Below the pieces are notes generated by a model that was not told the DNA's origin, made no database searches, and saw only the letters and a program-made list of their open reading frames with translations. Shown one piece after another: positions 1-7,605 of a DNA stretch of 64,000 nt. Numbering within the stretch: position 1 is the stretch's first letter; the number at the start of each line of letters is the position of its first letter. A program made the translations under genes and the position numbers. Source of the DNA: Roseivivax jejudonensis (GTDB taxonomy: Bacteria; Pseudomonadota; Alphaproteobacteria; Rhodobacterales; Rhodobacteraceae); contig NZ_FWFK01000002.1 in NCBI RefSeq assembly GCF_900172265.1, forward strand, positions 1 through 64,000, written 5' to 3'.

Positions 1-124
1 GCCACTTGTAAAACGTCGGCTCGCTCACGCCGTGCTTCCGACAGAGCTCCGCCGCGCTCAGCCCGGCCTGGTGCTCCTTCAGGATGCCAATGATCTGTTC
101 TTCGCTGAACCTGCTGCGCTTCAT
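1..124 (-). CDS. IS3-family transposase OrfA (helix-turn-helix subunit), N-terminal part
   Basis: The minus-strand frame begins at ATG (122-124) behind a good ribosome site (AGAGGAG) and encodes MKRSRFSEEQIIGILKEHQA, followed by GLSAAELCRKHGVSEPTFYKW. This is the typical N-terminal helix-turn-helix of IS3-family (IS407/IS2-like) OrfA, which recognises the element ends and is normally joined by a programmed frameshift to the DDE protein OrfB. The frame is open to the window edge, so whether the gene is intact cannot be judged. It belongs to the IS that interrupts the IS5 remnant next to it. Confidence 0.85.
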   Translation of the reverse strand, partial: MKRSRFSEEQIIGILKEHQAGLSAAELCRKHGVSEPTFYKW

Positions 125-189
125 CGTTCATCTCCTCTGTCGAGGAACAGACTAACCTCAGAGTGGGGAGGTTTCAGGGGAGCAGGTCA
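1..189 (-). mobile_element. IS3-family insertion sequence end (partial)
   Basis: The window opens inside an IS3-type element. Its minus strand carries the start of orfA (to 124). The bases up to about 189 read, on the minus strand, TGACCTGCTCCCCTG, which looks like a terminal inverted repeat. The element abuts an IS5-type transposase fragment at about 190, so this IS probably inserted into an older IS5 copy. Only one end is in the window. The exact boundary is inferred from where the IS5 reading frame resumes. Confidence 0.65.
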
Positions 190-541
190 GGCGTCCGATC
201 CGTCTCTTCATCACCGCCGGCCAGGTGAGCGACTACATCGGCGCGCGAGCGTTGTGGGGGTCCCTGCCGGCGGTCGAGTGGCTGATCGCCGACCGGGGCT
301 ACGACACCGACTGGTTCCGGGAAGCCCTTCATTCCCGGTAGAACCTCCCGCGGCAAAGCCGTCCGTTATGACAAGCGCCGCTACAAACGGCGCAACCGCA
401 TCGAGATCATGTTCGGTCGTCTGAAGGACTGGTGTCGGGTGGCAACCCGCTACGACCGCTGCCCCAAGGTCTTCCTCTCCGCCATCGCGCTCGCTGCAGC
501 CGTCATCTTCTGGCTATGAGGGTTAACGAGTCCTGACCCTA
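190..541 (+). pseudogene. IS5-family (IS427-like) transposase remnant
   Basis: The plus strand reads RPIRLFITAGQVSDYIGARA..., then ..EWLIADRGYDTDWFREAL, the second catalytic-Asp region of IS5/IS427 transposases. The frame then breaks at about 330-340 through what looks like a short internal deletion. It resumes one frame over as RTSRGKAVRYDKRRYKRRNR.. and ends at TGA 517-519 with the usual C-terminus ..VFLSAIALAAAVIFWL. The tail GGTTAACGAGTCCTGACCCTAG (to about 541) looks like the right terminal repeat. The N-terminal half is missing at the IS3 junction, so the copy is dead. Confidence 0.8.
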
Positions 542-768
542 GGTTTTTAAAGCACCGCAAGACCGTTGAGACGAACTGCAAGAAATTGGAACGAACTGCA
601 TGTTGCCATCATGTTCAGGACTTCGCATCAAGGGATGAATGGGGACCGTCGAGCGGCCCGAGGGTCCACGAACGTCGCAATGATTCAAGAAACTTAAAAT
701 GGCGCCACAGGCGACCGAATGACGCTCTGCGAAGGATGCGTGGGAAACAACGGACAAAGACCAAACAT

Positions 769-1605
769 ATGAAGATGAATTTCGATTTCGCGGTCGTGGG
801 TGGTCATCGCATCCGGTACGCCGCGGCTCGCAAGCCCGGTGCGTCCCAGATGTTGATGACGTCGCCCCAGCCCATGAGCGTTTTGACCTACAGGAATATG
901 TGGGGTCGCTTGGCCGAGCGGTTCGATCTCGTCGCGGTGGACTTGCCCAACCATGGAGGATCCGATGCAGCTTCCGATGTGGTGACCGTCGATCAGCATG
1001 GGGCCTTCTTGGGAGCGATCCTGGATCACTTCGAGCTTTCCCACCCGCATTTCGTCGGACCCGATATCGGTACGCCAGCCATCCTTCGGTTCATGGCCGA
1101 CAATCCCGGCCGGATCGCGTCGGTCGTCGGAGGCGACGCTGGGGTGATCTCACCCGTCGAAGGCGAGTTGATTTTCCGGTTGCTCGTAAACTCACGCTTG
1201 TTCGGCGTTCTGTTTCGCTCACTTGGCGGTCGCTTCTATGCCAAGGCTGCGAACGGGATCGGATTCCGCAAGGAACAGCCGCCGAAGGAGGTGCTCGAGG
1301 ATTTCAGCGATGGATCCATTGGCCCGGGCAAATTGCGCGGCCAGATCGGTTTCCTCGCGAGTTACCCGAGCACCGTCCCGAGATTGATGCATGCCTACCC
1401 CTCGATCCAGACGCCCGTTTTCGTGCTCCACGGCGAATTTGATACGTTCGTGGCAATGAGCAATTCGAAGCGGCTGAGCGAGCTCCTCCCGAACAGTAAG
1501 TTCGCCGTCATTCCCGACGCAGCGCATTACTCCTGGGAGGACAATGTCGAGACCTACCTCCAACACATTCTGGATTGGACGGCCAAGGTGGAGGCAGAAC
1601 GCTGA
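769..1605 (+). CDS. alpha/beta hydrolase, epoxide hydrolase / haloalkane dehalogenase type
   Basis: The 278-residue protein has the alpha/beta-hydrolase layout: an N-terminal VVGGHRIRYAAA strand, an oxyanion-region strand, VDLPNHGGSD, the nucleophile elbow FVGPDIGTPA, the acid HGEFDTF and a C-terminal DAAHYSWEDN. The elbow carries Asp99 where lipases and esterases carry Ser. This is typical of epoxide hydrolases and haloalkane dehalogenases, which form an ester on Asp. Asp225 and His253 complete the likely triad. The substrate is unknown. I start at ATG 769; the frame is open further upstream (to 586), but that part is Arg/His-rich and unlike the family. No strong ribosome site is visible. 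It lies 98 bp before a persulfide dioxygenase gene on the same strand. Confidence 0.75.
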   Translation: MKMNFDFAVVGGHRIRYAAARKPGASQMLMTSPQPMSVLTYRNMWGRLAERFDLVAVDLPNHGGSDAASDVVTVDQHGAFLGAILDHFELSHPHFVGPDIGTPAILRFMADNPGRIASVVGGDAGVISPVEGELIFRLLVNSRLFGVLFRSLGGRFYAKAANGIGFRKEQPPKEVLEDFSDGSIGPGKLRGQIGFLASYPSTVPRLMHAYPSIQTPVFVLHGEFDTFVAMSNSKRLSELLPNSKFAVIPDAAHYSWEDNVETYLQHILDWTAKVEAER

Positions 1606-1703
1606 CGGTTCACGCTTGGAGGGCGTTTAGTTGGGTTGCGGACCAACTTTTTCACAGGACGCTTCTCTCAGCATAAGCGGCATCAATTCAAGAAAGATCT
1701 GCC

Positions 1704-2750
1704 ATGCTTTTTCGACAATTATTCGACAGTAGTTCAAGCACATACACTTACCTGATCGCGAGTCGCACGGGAGGCGAGGCGCTGTTGATCGATCCTGTGC
1801 TCGAACAAACCGGTCGATATCTCAAACTCCTCGAGGAACTCGACCTTCGGTTGGTCAAGGTGATCGACACCCACATCCACGCCGACCACGTCAGCGCCAT
1901 GGGACGGCTGCGGGACGCTACCCGGTGCGTCACCGTCATGGGTGAGCAATCGCCGGCCGACTTCGTCTCGATGCGGGTCGGAGACAATGAGAAGATCGGT
2001 ATCGAGGGTTTGTCCCTGACCGCCTTGCACACGCCGGGCCACACAAGCGAGAGCTACAGTTTTCTCATGAATGATCGCGTCTTCACGGGCGACACCTTGT
2101 TGATCCGCGGCACGGGCCGAACAGACTTTCAGAACGGTGACCCATACGATCAATACCACTCCCTTTTTGATCGGCTCCTGAAGTTGCCGGAACAGACCCT
2201 GGTTTTTCCGGCACATGATTACAAAGGCGATACAGTAACCACGATTGGGGAGGAGAAAGCGCATAACCCGCGGCTTCAGGTGGGCTCAGCCGAGGAATAC
2301 GCGGAGCTCATGAATAGCCTCAACTTGCCAAACCCGAAAATGATGGACGTCGCCGTGCCGGAAAATCTCAGGCTCGGTTTGCGAATGGATGCTCAGGCAC
2401 GGGTGCGGGCGCATCCAGCGGAGGATATCCTGATGAATTGGCCCGCGACAGAATTTCGGTTGGTCGATCTGAGGGAAGAGAGCGAGCGCCGTCGCGATGG
2501 CGTGATACCGGGGTCCCTCCATATGCCCTATGACAAATTCGCAGCCTTTTGCGGGGCCTCAGGCGAGCTTCGGCAAGTTGCTGAGAGGAAGCCTGTGGTT
2601 CTCTATTGTGCTGTTGGCGAACGGTCTACCCTCGCGGTCGAGATTGCCGTCGAGGCCGGAATTACCAACGTCGGACATATGCCGGGCGGTTTCCGCTATT
2701 GGAAAACGGTTGGTGGTCCAGTCGAGTTCTATGGACCCAGCATAAATTGA
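1704..2750 (+). CDS. persulfide dioxygenase-rhodanese fusion (ETHE1-like MBL fold)
   Basis: The 348-residue protein joins two domains. Residues 1-230 are a metallo-beta-lactamase fold of the ETHE1/Blh group, with the metal motif THIHADH (His57, His59, Asp61, His62) and further ligands in HTPGHTSES, FTGDTL and VFPAHDY. Residues 235-345 are a rhodanese domain with active-site Cys302 in LYCAVGERS. Known PDO-rhodanese fusions oxidise glutathione persulfide to sulfite and move sulfane sulfur to thiosulfate, detoxifying sulfide in the cytoplasm. No sulfide:quinone reductase or ArsR-type regulator (BigR/SqrR) is next to it, which is unusual. The gene is preceded by a hydrolase gene and converges on an AraC gene. 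Confidence 0.88.
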   Translation: MLFRQLFDSSSSTYTYLIASRTGGEALLIDPVLEQTGRYLKLLEELDLRLVKVIDTHIHADHVSAMGRLRDATRCVTVMGEQSPADFVSMRVGDNEKIGIEGLSLTALHTPGHTSESYSFLMNDRVFTGDTLLIRGTGRTDFQNGDPYDQYHSLFDRLLKLPEQTLVFPAHDYKGDTVTTIGEEKAHNPRLQVGSAEEYAELMNSLNLPNPKMMDVAVPENLRLGLRMDAQARVRAHPAEDILMNWPATEFRLVDLREESERRRDGVIPGSLHMPYDKFAAFCGASGELRQVAERKPVVLYCAVGERSTLAVEIAVEAGITNVGHMPGGFRYWKTVGGPVEFYGPSIN

Positions 2751-2787
2751 AGCCGCTCGGAACGTCCAAGCCAATTCAATCTGGGGC

Positions 2788-3810
2788 TCAATATCTCGGA
2801 ACGTCCACTTTCTGCGCCGCCTTGCGCACCTCACCCGGCGTTCGACCCGTCCATGAACGAAATGCGCGGTGGAAGGCATTCGCGTCGCGGTAGGCCAGCA
2901 TGTTGGCGATCTGTTTGACCGGGATATCGCTCATCGTCAGGTAGCGCATCGTCAGCGTCTCCCGCGTCTCGTTGAGGAGATTCTGGAAGGTTGCTCCCTC
3001 TGACGCCAGCTCGCGCAAAAGTCCGGTACGGCTCCGGCCCAGTCGCTCGCATACATAGGCGATGGAGGGGTCTCGGTCGCTGATCGCCTCCTTGAGGCAG
3101 GCCCGAACACGATCGACGAAAGGCACGGCGTGGTTCGCGAGCACCGCCTCCGCCTCGAGATCCGCCTCGAAGGCCCGCCAGAGGCTTTCGTTCTCGGAAA
3201 TGAGTGGCAGCGCCGTGTCGAGTTCCCGGTAGATCAGTTCGGGGTCGCCTATCTCGACCGCCGTACCGAAAGCGGCGGCGAGGCTTTGTCTCTCCGGTTC
3301 GCCGACGGGTAGGCGCACGGAAACGGGCACGATGCGCCGCGCTGTCATGGCGCTCGCCTTCTCATTGATGACGATCAGGATCGTGGTCGCCATGCTGGCG
3401 GAAAGCTGCTTCCTCGTGTCGGGATGGGCCAGTCTGAGTTGAAGGCGTCCGGGCGTCTCCCGAACCGACATCAGAACGGGACCAAAGGCGTGCTTATAGC
3501 GCGCAAAGCGCTTGAGCCCCGTCGTGAGGTCGGGTGCGCAAGAAAGCGCGAAGAAGACAGGAGCCGCCGCACCCGCGGCAATCGCCGTTCCAAGAAACTC
3601 AAGCAGGTCGTCCCGATTGCTGGTGGCCAGCCCGGCATCCCATAGCGCGAAGAACTCATCTGCCGTGACGCGCACGCCGTGGCCTGTGGCGATGCGTGCG
3701 GGCAACCCGGCCCGCTGCACCAGATCGAGCGGCGTCACTCCAAACAATCGCGAGACGGCGCCGAACAGCACGGAAGTCGAATAGGTCGCGTGTCTTTCGT
3801 GGCTTTCCAA
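2788..3810 (-). CDS. AraC-family transcriptional regulator (paralogue 1)
   Basis: The 340-residue protein has an N-terminal arabinose-binding-like (PF12625-type) domain and a C-terminal double helix-turn-helix of about 100 residues. The second recognition region is AYRDANAFHRAFRSWTGRTP, a typical AraC signature. It is clearly paralogous to the regulator at 6416-7423: both share VFF.LSCAPD..TGL.R.A.. and AYRDAN.F.R.FR.WTG. It is transcribed away from the membrane-protein gene at 4005. A tandem repeat at 3881-3920 in the shared intergenic region is a likely operator. Regulators of this subtype often sense hydrophobic or aromatic ligands; the ligand here is not known. Confidence 0.85.
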   Translation of the reverse strand: MESHERHATYSTSVLFGAVSRLFGVTPLDLVQRAGLPARIATGHGVRVTADEFFALWDAGLATSNRDDLLEFLGTAIAAGAAAPVFFALSCAPDLTTGLKRFARYKHAFGPVLMSVRETPGRLQLRLAHPDTRKQLSASMATTILIVINEKASAMTARRIVPVSVRLPVGEPERQSLAAAFGTAVEIGDPELIYRELDTALPLISENESLWRAFEADLEAEAVLANHAVPFVDRVRACLKEAISDRDPSIAYVCERLGRSRTGLLRELASEGATFQNLLNETRETLTMRYLTMSDIPVKQIANMLAYRDANAFHRAFRSWTGRTPGEVRKAAQKVDVPRY

Positions 3811-3880
3811 GCGCTTTCACCGTGTCCACAGGGCATTGGCCGTCACTCTGTCCGGCGCCCACCCTTCACGCAAGACGCCC

Positions 3881-3920
3881 GGGACGAAATGCAAGCCGCC
3901 GGTCCGATATGCAAGTTGCT
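3881..3920 (+). promoter_or_regulatory. tandem 20-bp repeat, probable AraC operator
   Basis: GGGACGAAATGCAAGCCGCC (3881-3900) is followed directly by GGTCCGATATGCAAGTTGCT (3901-3920). The two match at 14 of 20 positions with the cores AAATGCAAG and ATATGCAAG exactly 20 bp apart. AraC-family proteins commonly bind head-to-tail half-sites about two helical turns apart. The site lies between divergent araC (3810) and the membrane-protein gene (4005). A related tandem array lies beside the paralogous regulator at 7491-7530. Confidence 0.55.
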
Positions 3921-4004
3921 ACATCGCGGTTCTGCGCTCACCCTCGACGACAGCGTGCCCTTCGCGTGACGCAGTAATTCCATGACACCTCAGGACAACA
4001 GGCC

Positions 4005-4556
4005 ATGACCGCCGAAGACCGCCGCAAACTCCACATACTCACGATATTCTCCGCAGCGGCCTTTGCCGGAGGAAATCTCTTCATCGGCCTGTCGATGGGC
4101 GCCTATTGGCTGAGCCTCGGCCCAGAAGATTACATCGCTGCCTTCTTCACGCAATGGCTGCGCTTCCTGCTAACGATCATGCCGCTGCTCCTGATGACGC
4201 TCTATGGCCTGATCCGGTCCGCGGCTCTCGACAAAGACGATCCCGCGCGTTGGCGGCTCTGGCGGAGGGCACTGGCCTTCTGGATCGCGACCTGCCTCAT
4301 CACGCTCGTCTTCCACATGCCGCTGAACCTGCGGCTCGGGGCCGCGACCTTCACGGCGGAGGAAGCTGCGGGCTCAGCCCTCTACGGCGTCTTGAGCATC
4401 TTCGGCACGGTCACGACGGAGAATGCGGGCTTCACACGCGCGATCTGGCTCTTGGGTCACATTCCGCGCGTCCTGCTGGCCATCGCGCTGTCCATTGTCG
4501 CGATGCAGGCCGTTTTTCAGTGGCATGAGATCGAAAGCAAAACTTCTCTCTCCTGA
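4005..4556 (+). CDS. four-helix membrane protein, DUF1772-like
   Basis: The 183-residue protein has four hydrophobic segments, at roughly residues 12-35, 48-68, 86-105 and 145-170, separated by short polar loops such as RSAALDKDDPARWRLWRRAL. The layout and the NL.LG motif (MPLNLRLG) resemble DUF1772/anthrone-oxygenase-type small membrane proteins, but I cannot assign a reaction. It is divergent from an AraC regulator across a region carrying a tandem repeat, so that regulator probably controls it. Downstream is a degenerate cupin gene which may once have been part of the same unit. Confidence 0.7.
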   Translation: MTAEDRRKLHILTIFSAAAFAGGNLFIGLSMGAYWLSLGPEDYIAAFFTQWLRFLLTIMPLLLMTLYGLIRSAALDKDDPARWRLWRRALAFWIATCLITLVFHMPLNLRLGAATFTAEEAAGSALYGVLSIFGTVTTENAGFTRAIWLLGHIPRVLLAIALSIVAMQAVFQWHEIESKTSLS

Positions 4557-4561
4557 CAGGA

Positions 4562-5076
4562 ATGGGAACAATTTTGCCGAAACTGCTCGCATCCCTGAGG
4601 GCAGCAGCCATCCCTGCCGTTTTCCAGTTCGTCGGACTTGCCAGAACTGCCCTGGCGCAAGCCTCGAAACTGCCGGATGAACCGATCCGTGTGCCGGTCG
4701 AAGAGATACCGCTCGCGCCGTTTCCGTCCCGAGCATCCAGGGCTAAGCGATCTGCGGCGGCCCCGGCACCGGCCTGTCGTCTCACGCGACGCCGCTCTGC
4801 GACCCAGAGACCTAACAAATCCTGCCGCACACCCACATCAGTGGATACTGGACGTTCGTGATCATGGGTCGGATGCAGCATTGGCAGTTGTCAGAGCCGG
4901 ACCGCGACCCGATCCGGGCCTCAGGGTCAAGCTGGTATCGGCCGTCAGACGTGCCACATGCAGACCGCTGCGTCGGACCGGAGGCGTATCTCGCCCTCAT
5001 CATTCTCACAGCGCGATCCGATTTCATCTCTGTTCAGGGACGTCTGCTGAAGCCGATGGGAAGGTCCGCTGTATGA
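4562..5076 (+). pseudogene. cupin-domain protein, frameshifted and with internal stop
   Basis: Coding sequence can be followed through three frames. The first frame (4562 on) gives a signal-like N-terminus (..RTALAQASKLPDEPIRVPVE). The next gives PEHPGLSDLRRPRH. The third (about 4816-5076) gives THISGYWTFVIMGRMQHWQ and then GSSWYRPSDVPHADRCVGPE, which resembles a cupin barrel with its His-containing metal motifs (HTH and PHADR). A TAA at 4813-4815 stops the last frame. At least two shifts are needed to join the parts, so this is a dead gene rather than a sequencing slip. Confidence 0.6.
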
Positions 5077-5161
5077 TTCTGAATGTGAAACGGACGATCA
5101 CGCTCCTGAAGGGCCCCACGATCCTCCGTGCTCTGACCATCCTGTCCTGCCCGATCTGCAG

Positions 5162-5314
5162 ATGTTCGGCGGCCCCGCGCCCGATGGCTGGTTCGGCCTA
5201 TGGCTCAGCGACACGATCATCGGTTCTGCAGCGGCGGTGATGCTCTACCTGTTCTGGACCCGGCGTCGTGTGGCGGTCTGGGGCGCGATCAAATTTTATC
5301 GTGTATTCTTATAG
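5162..5314 (+). pseudogene. short membrane-protein remnant
   Basis: From ATG 5162 a 50-codon frame reads MFGGPAPDGWFGLWLSDTII, then a hydrophobic stretch ending LYLFWTRRRVAVWG, and stops at TAG 5312-5314. It looks like the last transmembrane helix of a larger protein. No ribosome site is visible and the upstream bases in this frame are not clearly coding. It follows the broken cupin gene and fits a decaying region. The family cannot be named. Confidence 0.35.
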
Positions 5315-5361
5315 ATCCAGGGGAAAGAGCTTTTAATCATGTAGAAAGCATAGACTTGCAA

Positions 5362-5397
5362 AAGCAACACCGGCTGTCACGATGGACCGCCGGTGCT
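5362..5397 (-). terminator. probable Rho-independent terminator for the minus-strand small gene
   Basis: On the minus strand a perfect 7-bp stem GCCGGTG-pairing-CACCGGC (plus coordinates 5389-5395 and 5368-5374) is followed by TTGCTTTTGC. It lies just after the TAA (5412-5414) of the minus-strand frame at 5412-5765, which supports that frame having been a transcribed gene. Confidence 0.5.
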
Positions 5398-5411
5398 ATA
5401 AACCCAACTCT

Positions 5412-5765
5412 TTAAAAGACGATGTTGTCTCCATCGTCGTGACGCAACTGCGCAACCTTAAAACGCGGAAACAAGTTATCGTCGTTAGGCGGGATAACGA
5501 TCACTCGGGTAGCCATCCCAAGTTCCTCGATGAAAACAGGGTATACAGTTGGCACGTCAATTTGGCTAACCCTTTCAGCCGATCTTTCACACACAATTTG
5601 TTCAAAAGCAGCTACTGAACCGGCACGCGCTTGACCTTCGATCTCCAGTTCATCTGATACCCCGACAAGCTATCCCCTGCAATTGACGAGATTCGATGTA
5701 GCGAGTGCCAGCACTGCAAGCACCGAGAAAATCCCAGCGAACGCGGCCAGATTATAGTGATTCAT
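5412..5765 (-). pseudogene. small exported protein gene interrupted by one in-frame TAG
   Basis: A minus-strand frame of 118 codons starts at ATG (5763-5765), with AGGA about 10 bases upstream. It opens with a signal-peptide/membrane helix (MNHYNLAAFAGIFSVLAVLA..), reads to Gly31, meets TAG at 5670-5672 (codon 32), and continues without another stop as LVGVSDELEIEG..., ..VPTVYPVFIEELGMATRVIV.. to TAA 5412-5414. A terminator-like hairpin follows. The continuation looks coding (mixed, acidic and hydrophobic strands, low repeat content). Whether it is a simple nonsense mutation, a sequencing error or a readthrough site cannot be told. No family recognised. Confidence 0.5.
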
Positions 5766-6415
5766 TTATGTTATCCTATTGGTTCGTTGGCTGATATCTC
5801 AACGCTAAAGGAGGATTGCTGACGTTGCGAGATGTAATTTCGTTCAATTCTATTCATTTCAGGTCAGGCTTTGCGGGGCTTCAGTTCGGATCCGCTTGAT
5901 TGGCATTTGGCGTATTGCAATCCCGCCCCGCTTCTCGTATTCTTATTTACTATATAATTAAATTAAGGTGGATGTATTGCGGAAATTTACTTATTGAAAA
6001 AATGCCGCCCTATTCATTAAGTGCCTCTCGGCGGTAACTAAGAACCCGCTATGGAGATAATTTAAGACACAGCGCCCACTCAAGGAACAAATAGAGCTTT
6101 CATTCATCGGCGCCTCAAGTTTGGAATATGGTATTTCTTATTGCGAAATGGTCGCACTATGCAAAAGCTTAAAGCGGTCCGCAATCACATAGCAACGGGC
6201 CCACTTCTGTTTTTCAGACAGCCTCGATTTATTAAATGGTTGGATCATGAATGCCCCGCCCGACGCAGAAATCCTCGTCGCGTGTAAGCGGAACTGGCTC
6301 CTGACACGGTGTCAGTGCATGGTAGGATAGAATTGTAATGAGCGCGACACCAACCGTCGGGCGGAAAAAAATTTTCGAGATGATCCTCGTAGTGACGGAT
6401 TTCTTCGGTTACTCT
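5766..6415. other. AT-rich gap without recognisable gene
   Basis: About 650 bp separate the small minus-strand frame from the AraC gene. The stretch 5930-6240 is markedly AT-rich against the GC-rich surroundings, for example TATATAATTAAATTAAGG near 5950, which suggests imported DNA. I see a hairpin GCCGCC..GGCGGT at about 6003-6036 and a perfect dyad at 6301-6315, but no reading frame that looks coding. Confidence 0.6.
6301..6315. promoter_or_regulatory. perfect 15-bp dyad CTGACACGGTGTCAG, orphan operator candidate
   Basis: The arms CTGACAC and GTGTCAG pair perfectly around a single base. Dyads of this size and spacing are typical of TetR-type operators. No intact TetR gene or downstream reading frame is close, so this may be the leftover of a deleted regulator-promoter unit. 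Confidence 0.3.
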
Positions 6416-7423
6416 CTAAGTGAAATTCCGGTCATTCGCCTCCCGGAATTCAGTTGGCGAAAAGCCCGTCCACGTGCGGAAGCTTCTCGAAAAGCTGTTG
6501 GCGTCACGGTAGGCTAGGATGCTTGCAATCTCGTCGACGCGCAGGGTGGACTTGGTGAGATATCGGATCGCCATGTCGCGCCGCGTGGCGTCGAGGAGCA
6601 CCTGATACGACGTCCCTTCCTCGTGCAATCGCCGCTGGAGCGTGCTGCGGCTGATCCCCAGGGCCAGGGCCACATCTTCGGCTCCTTTGCGGCCCGAGGG
6701 CATCAGATCGATCAAGGCTCCCCGGACCCGATCGGCGACGGGCCAACGATTGTTCTGTGCCGCCAGCTGAAGGCTGAGGTCGGCCTCGATATCGGCCCAG
6801 AGGGCAGGGTTCTCGGAGACGAACCGGCGCTTGGCATCCTCGGGCGCAAAGGCCACGTATGCGGCCTGCGACCGCTCTGGCATGACTCCGAGATGACCGG
6901 CGATCATATGCCGATCCTCTTCCGACCCGTCGAAACCGGCTGCGACAGCGCAGACCGGATGGGCGGTCGCGCCGCGAATGTTCTCCACCACGGTGACCAG
7001 GTGGAGGGCACCGAGGTTCGGCGGCATCGGCACGCGGGCGTCAACGCTGTCGAATTCCAGTCGCAACAGCCCGCCATCCCAGAACACGCGCATCAGCGTC
7101 GGGCCGAGCAGCGACTTGAATTGCGCCAAGCGCAACAGCCCCGTTTCCGTGTCGGGCGCGCAGGACAACGTGAAAAAAACCGGGATCACAGGTCCGCGCG
7201 AGATCGCAACACCGAGGTGTGGCACATAGTCAGGGCGCGGCGACAACACCTCCATCGTGTTCCAGCAGTCAAAATACTGCTTCGCCGTCCCGCGCAGCTC
7301 GCTTCGTCCGTAGGGAAGCGCGCCAAGGCCGGAGGTCTCGAGCATCACCTGTGGGTCCACGCCAAGGATCCGGCACACCACGTCGGTCGCCATGAAAAGG
7401 GGATAGGTCTGTGAGTTATCCAT
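6416..7423 (-). CDS. AraC-family transcriptional regulator (paralogue 2)
   Basis: The 335-residue protein has the same plan as the regulator at 2788-3810: an N-terminal sensor region (about 1-220) with VFFTLSCAPDTETGLLRLAQ, and a C-terminal AraC helix-turn-helix pair ending AYRDANSFSRSFRTWTGFSP. It is divergent from the iorAB-type oxidoreductase operon starting at 7606, which it probably controls through the tandem repeat at 7491-7530. Similar AraC proteins accompany aromatic N-heterocycle and phenolic catabolic genes, but the inducer is not visible here. Confidence 0.85.
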   Translation of the reverse strand: MDNSQTYPLFMATDVVCRILGVDPQVMLETSGLGALPYGRSELRGTAKQYFDCWNTMEVLSPRPDYVPHLGVAISRGPVIPVFFTLSCAPDTETGLLRLAQFKSLLGPTLMRVFWDGGLLRLEFDSVDARVPMPPNLGALHLVTVVENIRGATAHPVCAVAAGFDGSEEDRHMIAGHLGVMPERSQAAYVAFAPEDAKRRFVSENPALWADIEADLSLQLAAQNNRWPVADRVRGALIDLMPSGRKGAEDVALALGISRSTLQRRLHEEGTSYQVLLDATRRDMAIRYLTKSTLRVDEIASILAYRDANSFSRSFRTWTGFSPTEFREANDRNFT

Positions 7424-7490
7424 GTGCGCGAGCTTTCAAATGCCTCGCCTCGATGCCACGGGCGGGCGGGCAGGACTACCCCTGAATGGC

Positions 7491-7530
7491 GCCTGACCCG
7501 ATCTGCATGTGCCTGACCTAATATGCATGT
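7491..7530 (+). promoter_or_regulatory. tandem 20-bp repeat, probable AraC operator of the iorAB operon
   Basis: GCCTGACCCGATCTGCATGT (7491-7510) is followed immediately by GCCTGACCTAATATGCATGT (7511-7530), matching at 17 of 20 positions. The core ATxTGCATGT recurs exactly 20 bp apart, the head-to-tail geometry expected for one AraC-family activator. It lies 76 bp before the iorA-type start codon and between the divergent regulator and its presumed target. The core resembles the ATATGCAAG core next to the paralogous regulator at 3881-3920. Confidence 0.65.
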
Positions 7531-7605
7531 CGCCGTCCTGCGCTGTTGGGCTTAGCATGAGGAATGAAACGCTAAATTTCATCCACTAGCCGACTGGAGA
7601 AAGCT

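Noticed and set aside
586-768. N-terminal extension of the alpha/beta hydrolase from ATG 586
   Set aside because: These 61 codons are Arg/His-rich and unlike the start of this enzyme family.
5412-5594. Independent 60-residue gene starting at GTG 5594
   Set aside because: The frame is open upstream to a TAG and beyond to an ATG with signal peptide, and the GTG has no ribosome site; it is better read as the 3' part of one interrupted gene.
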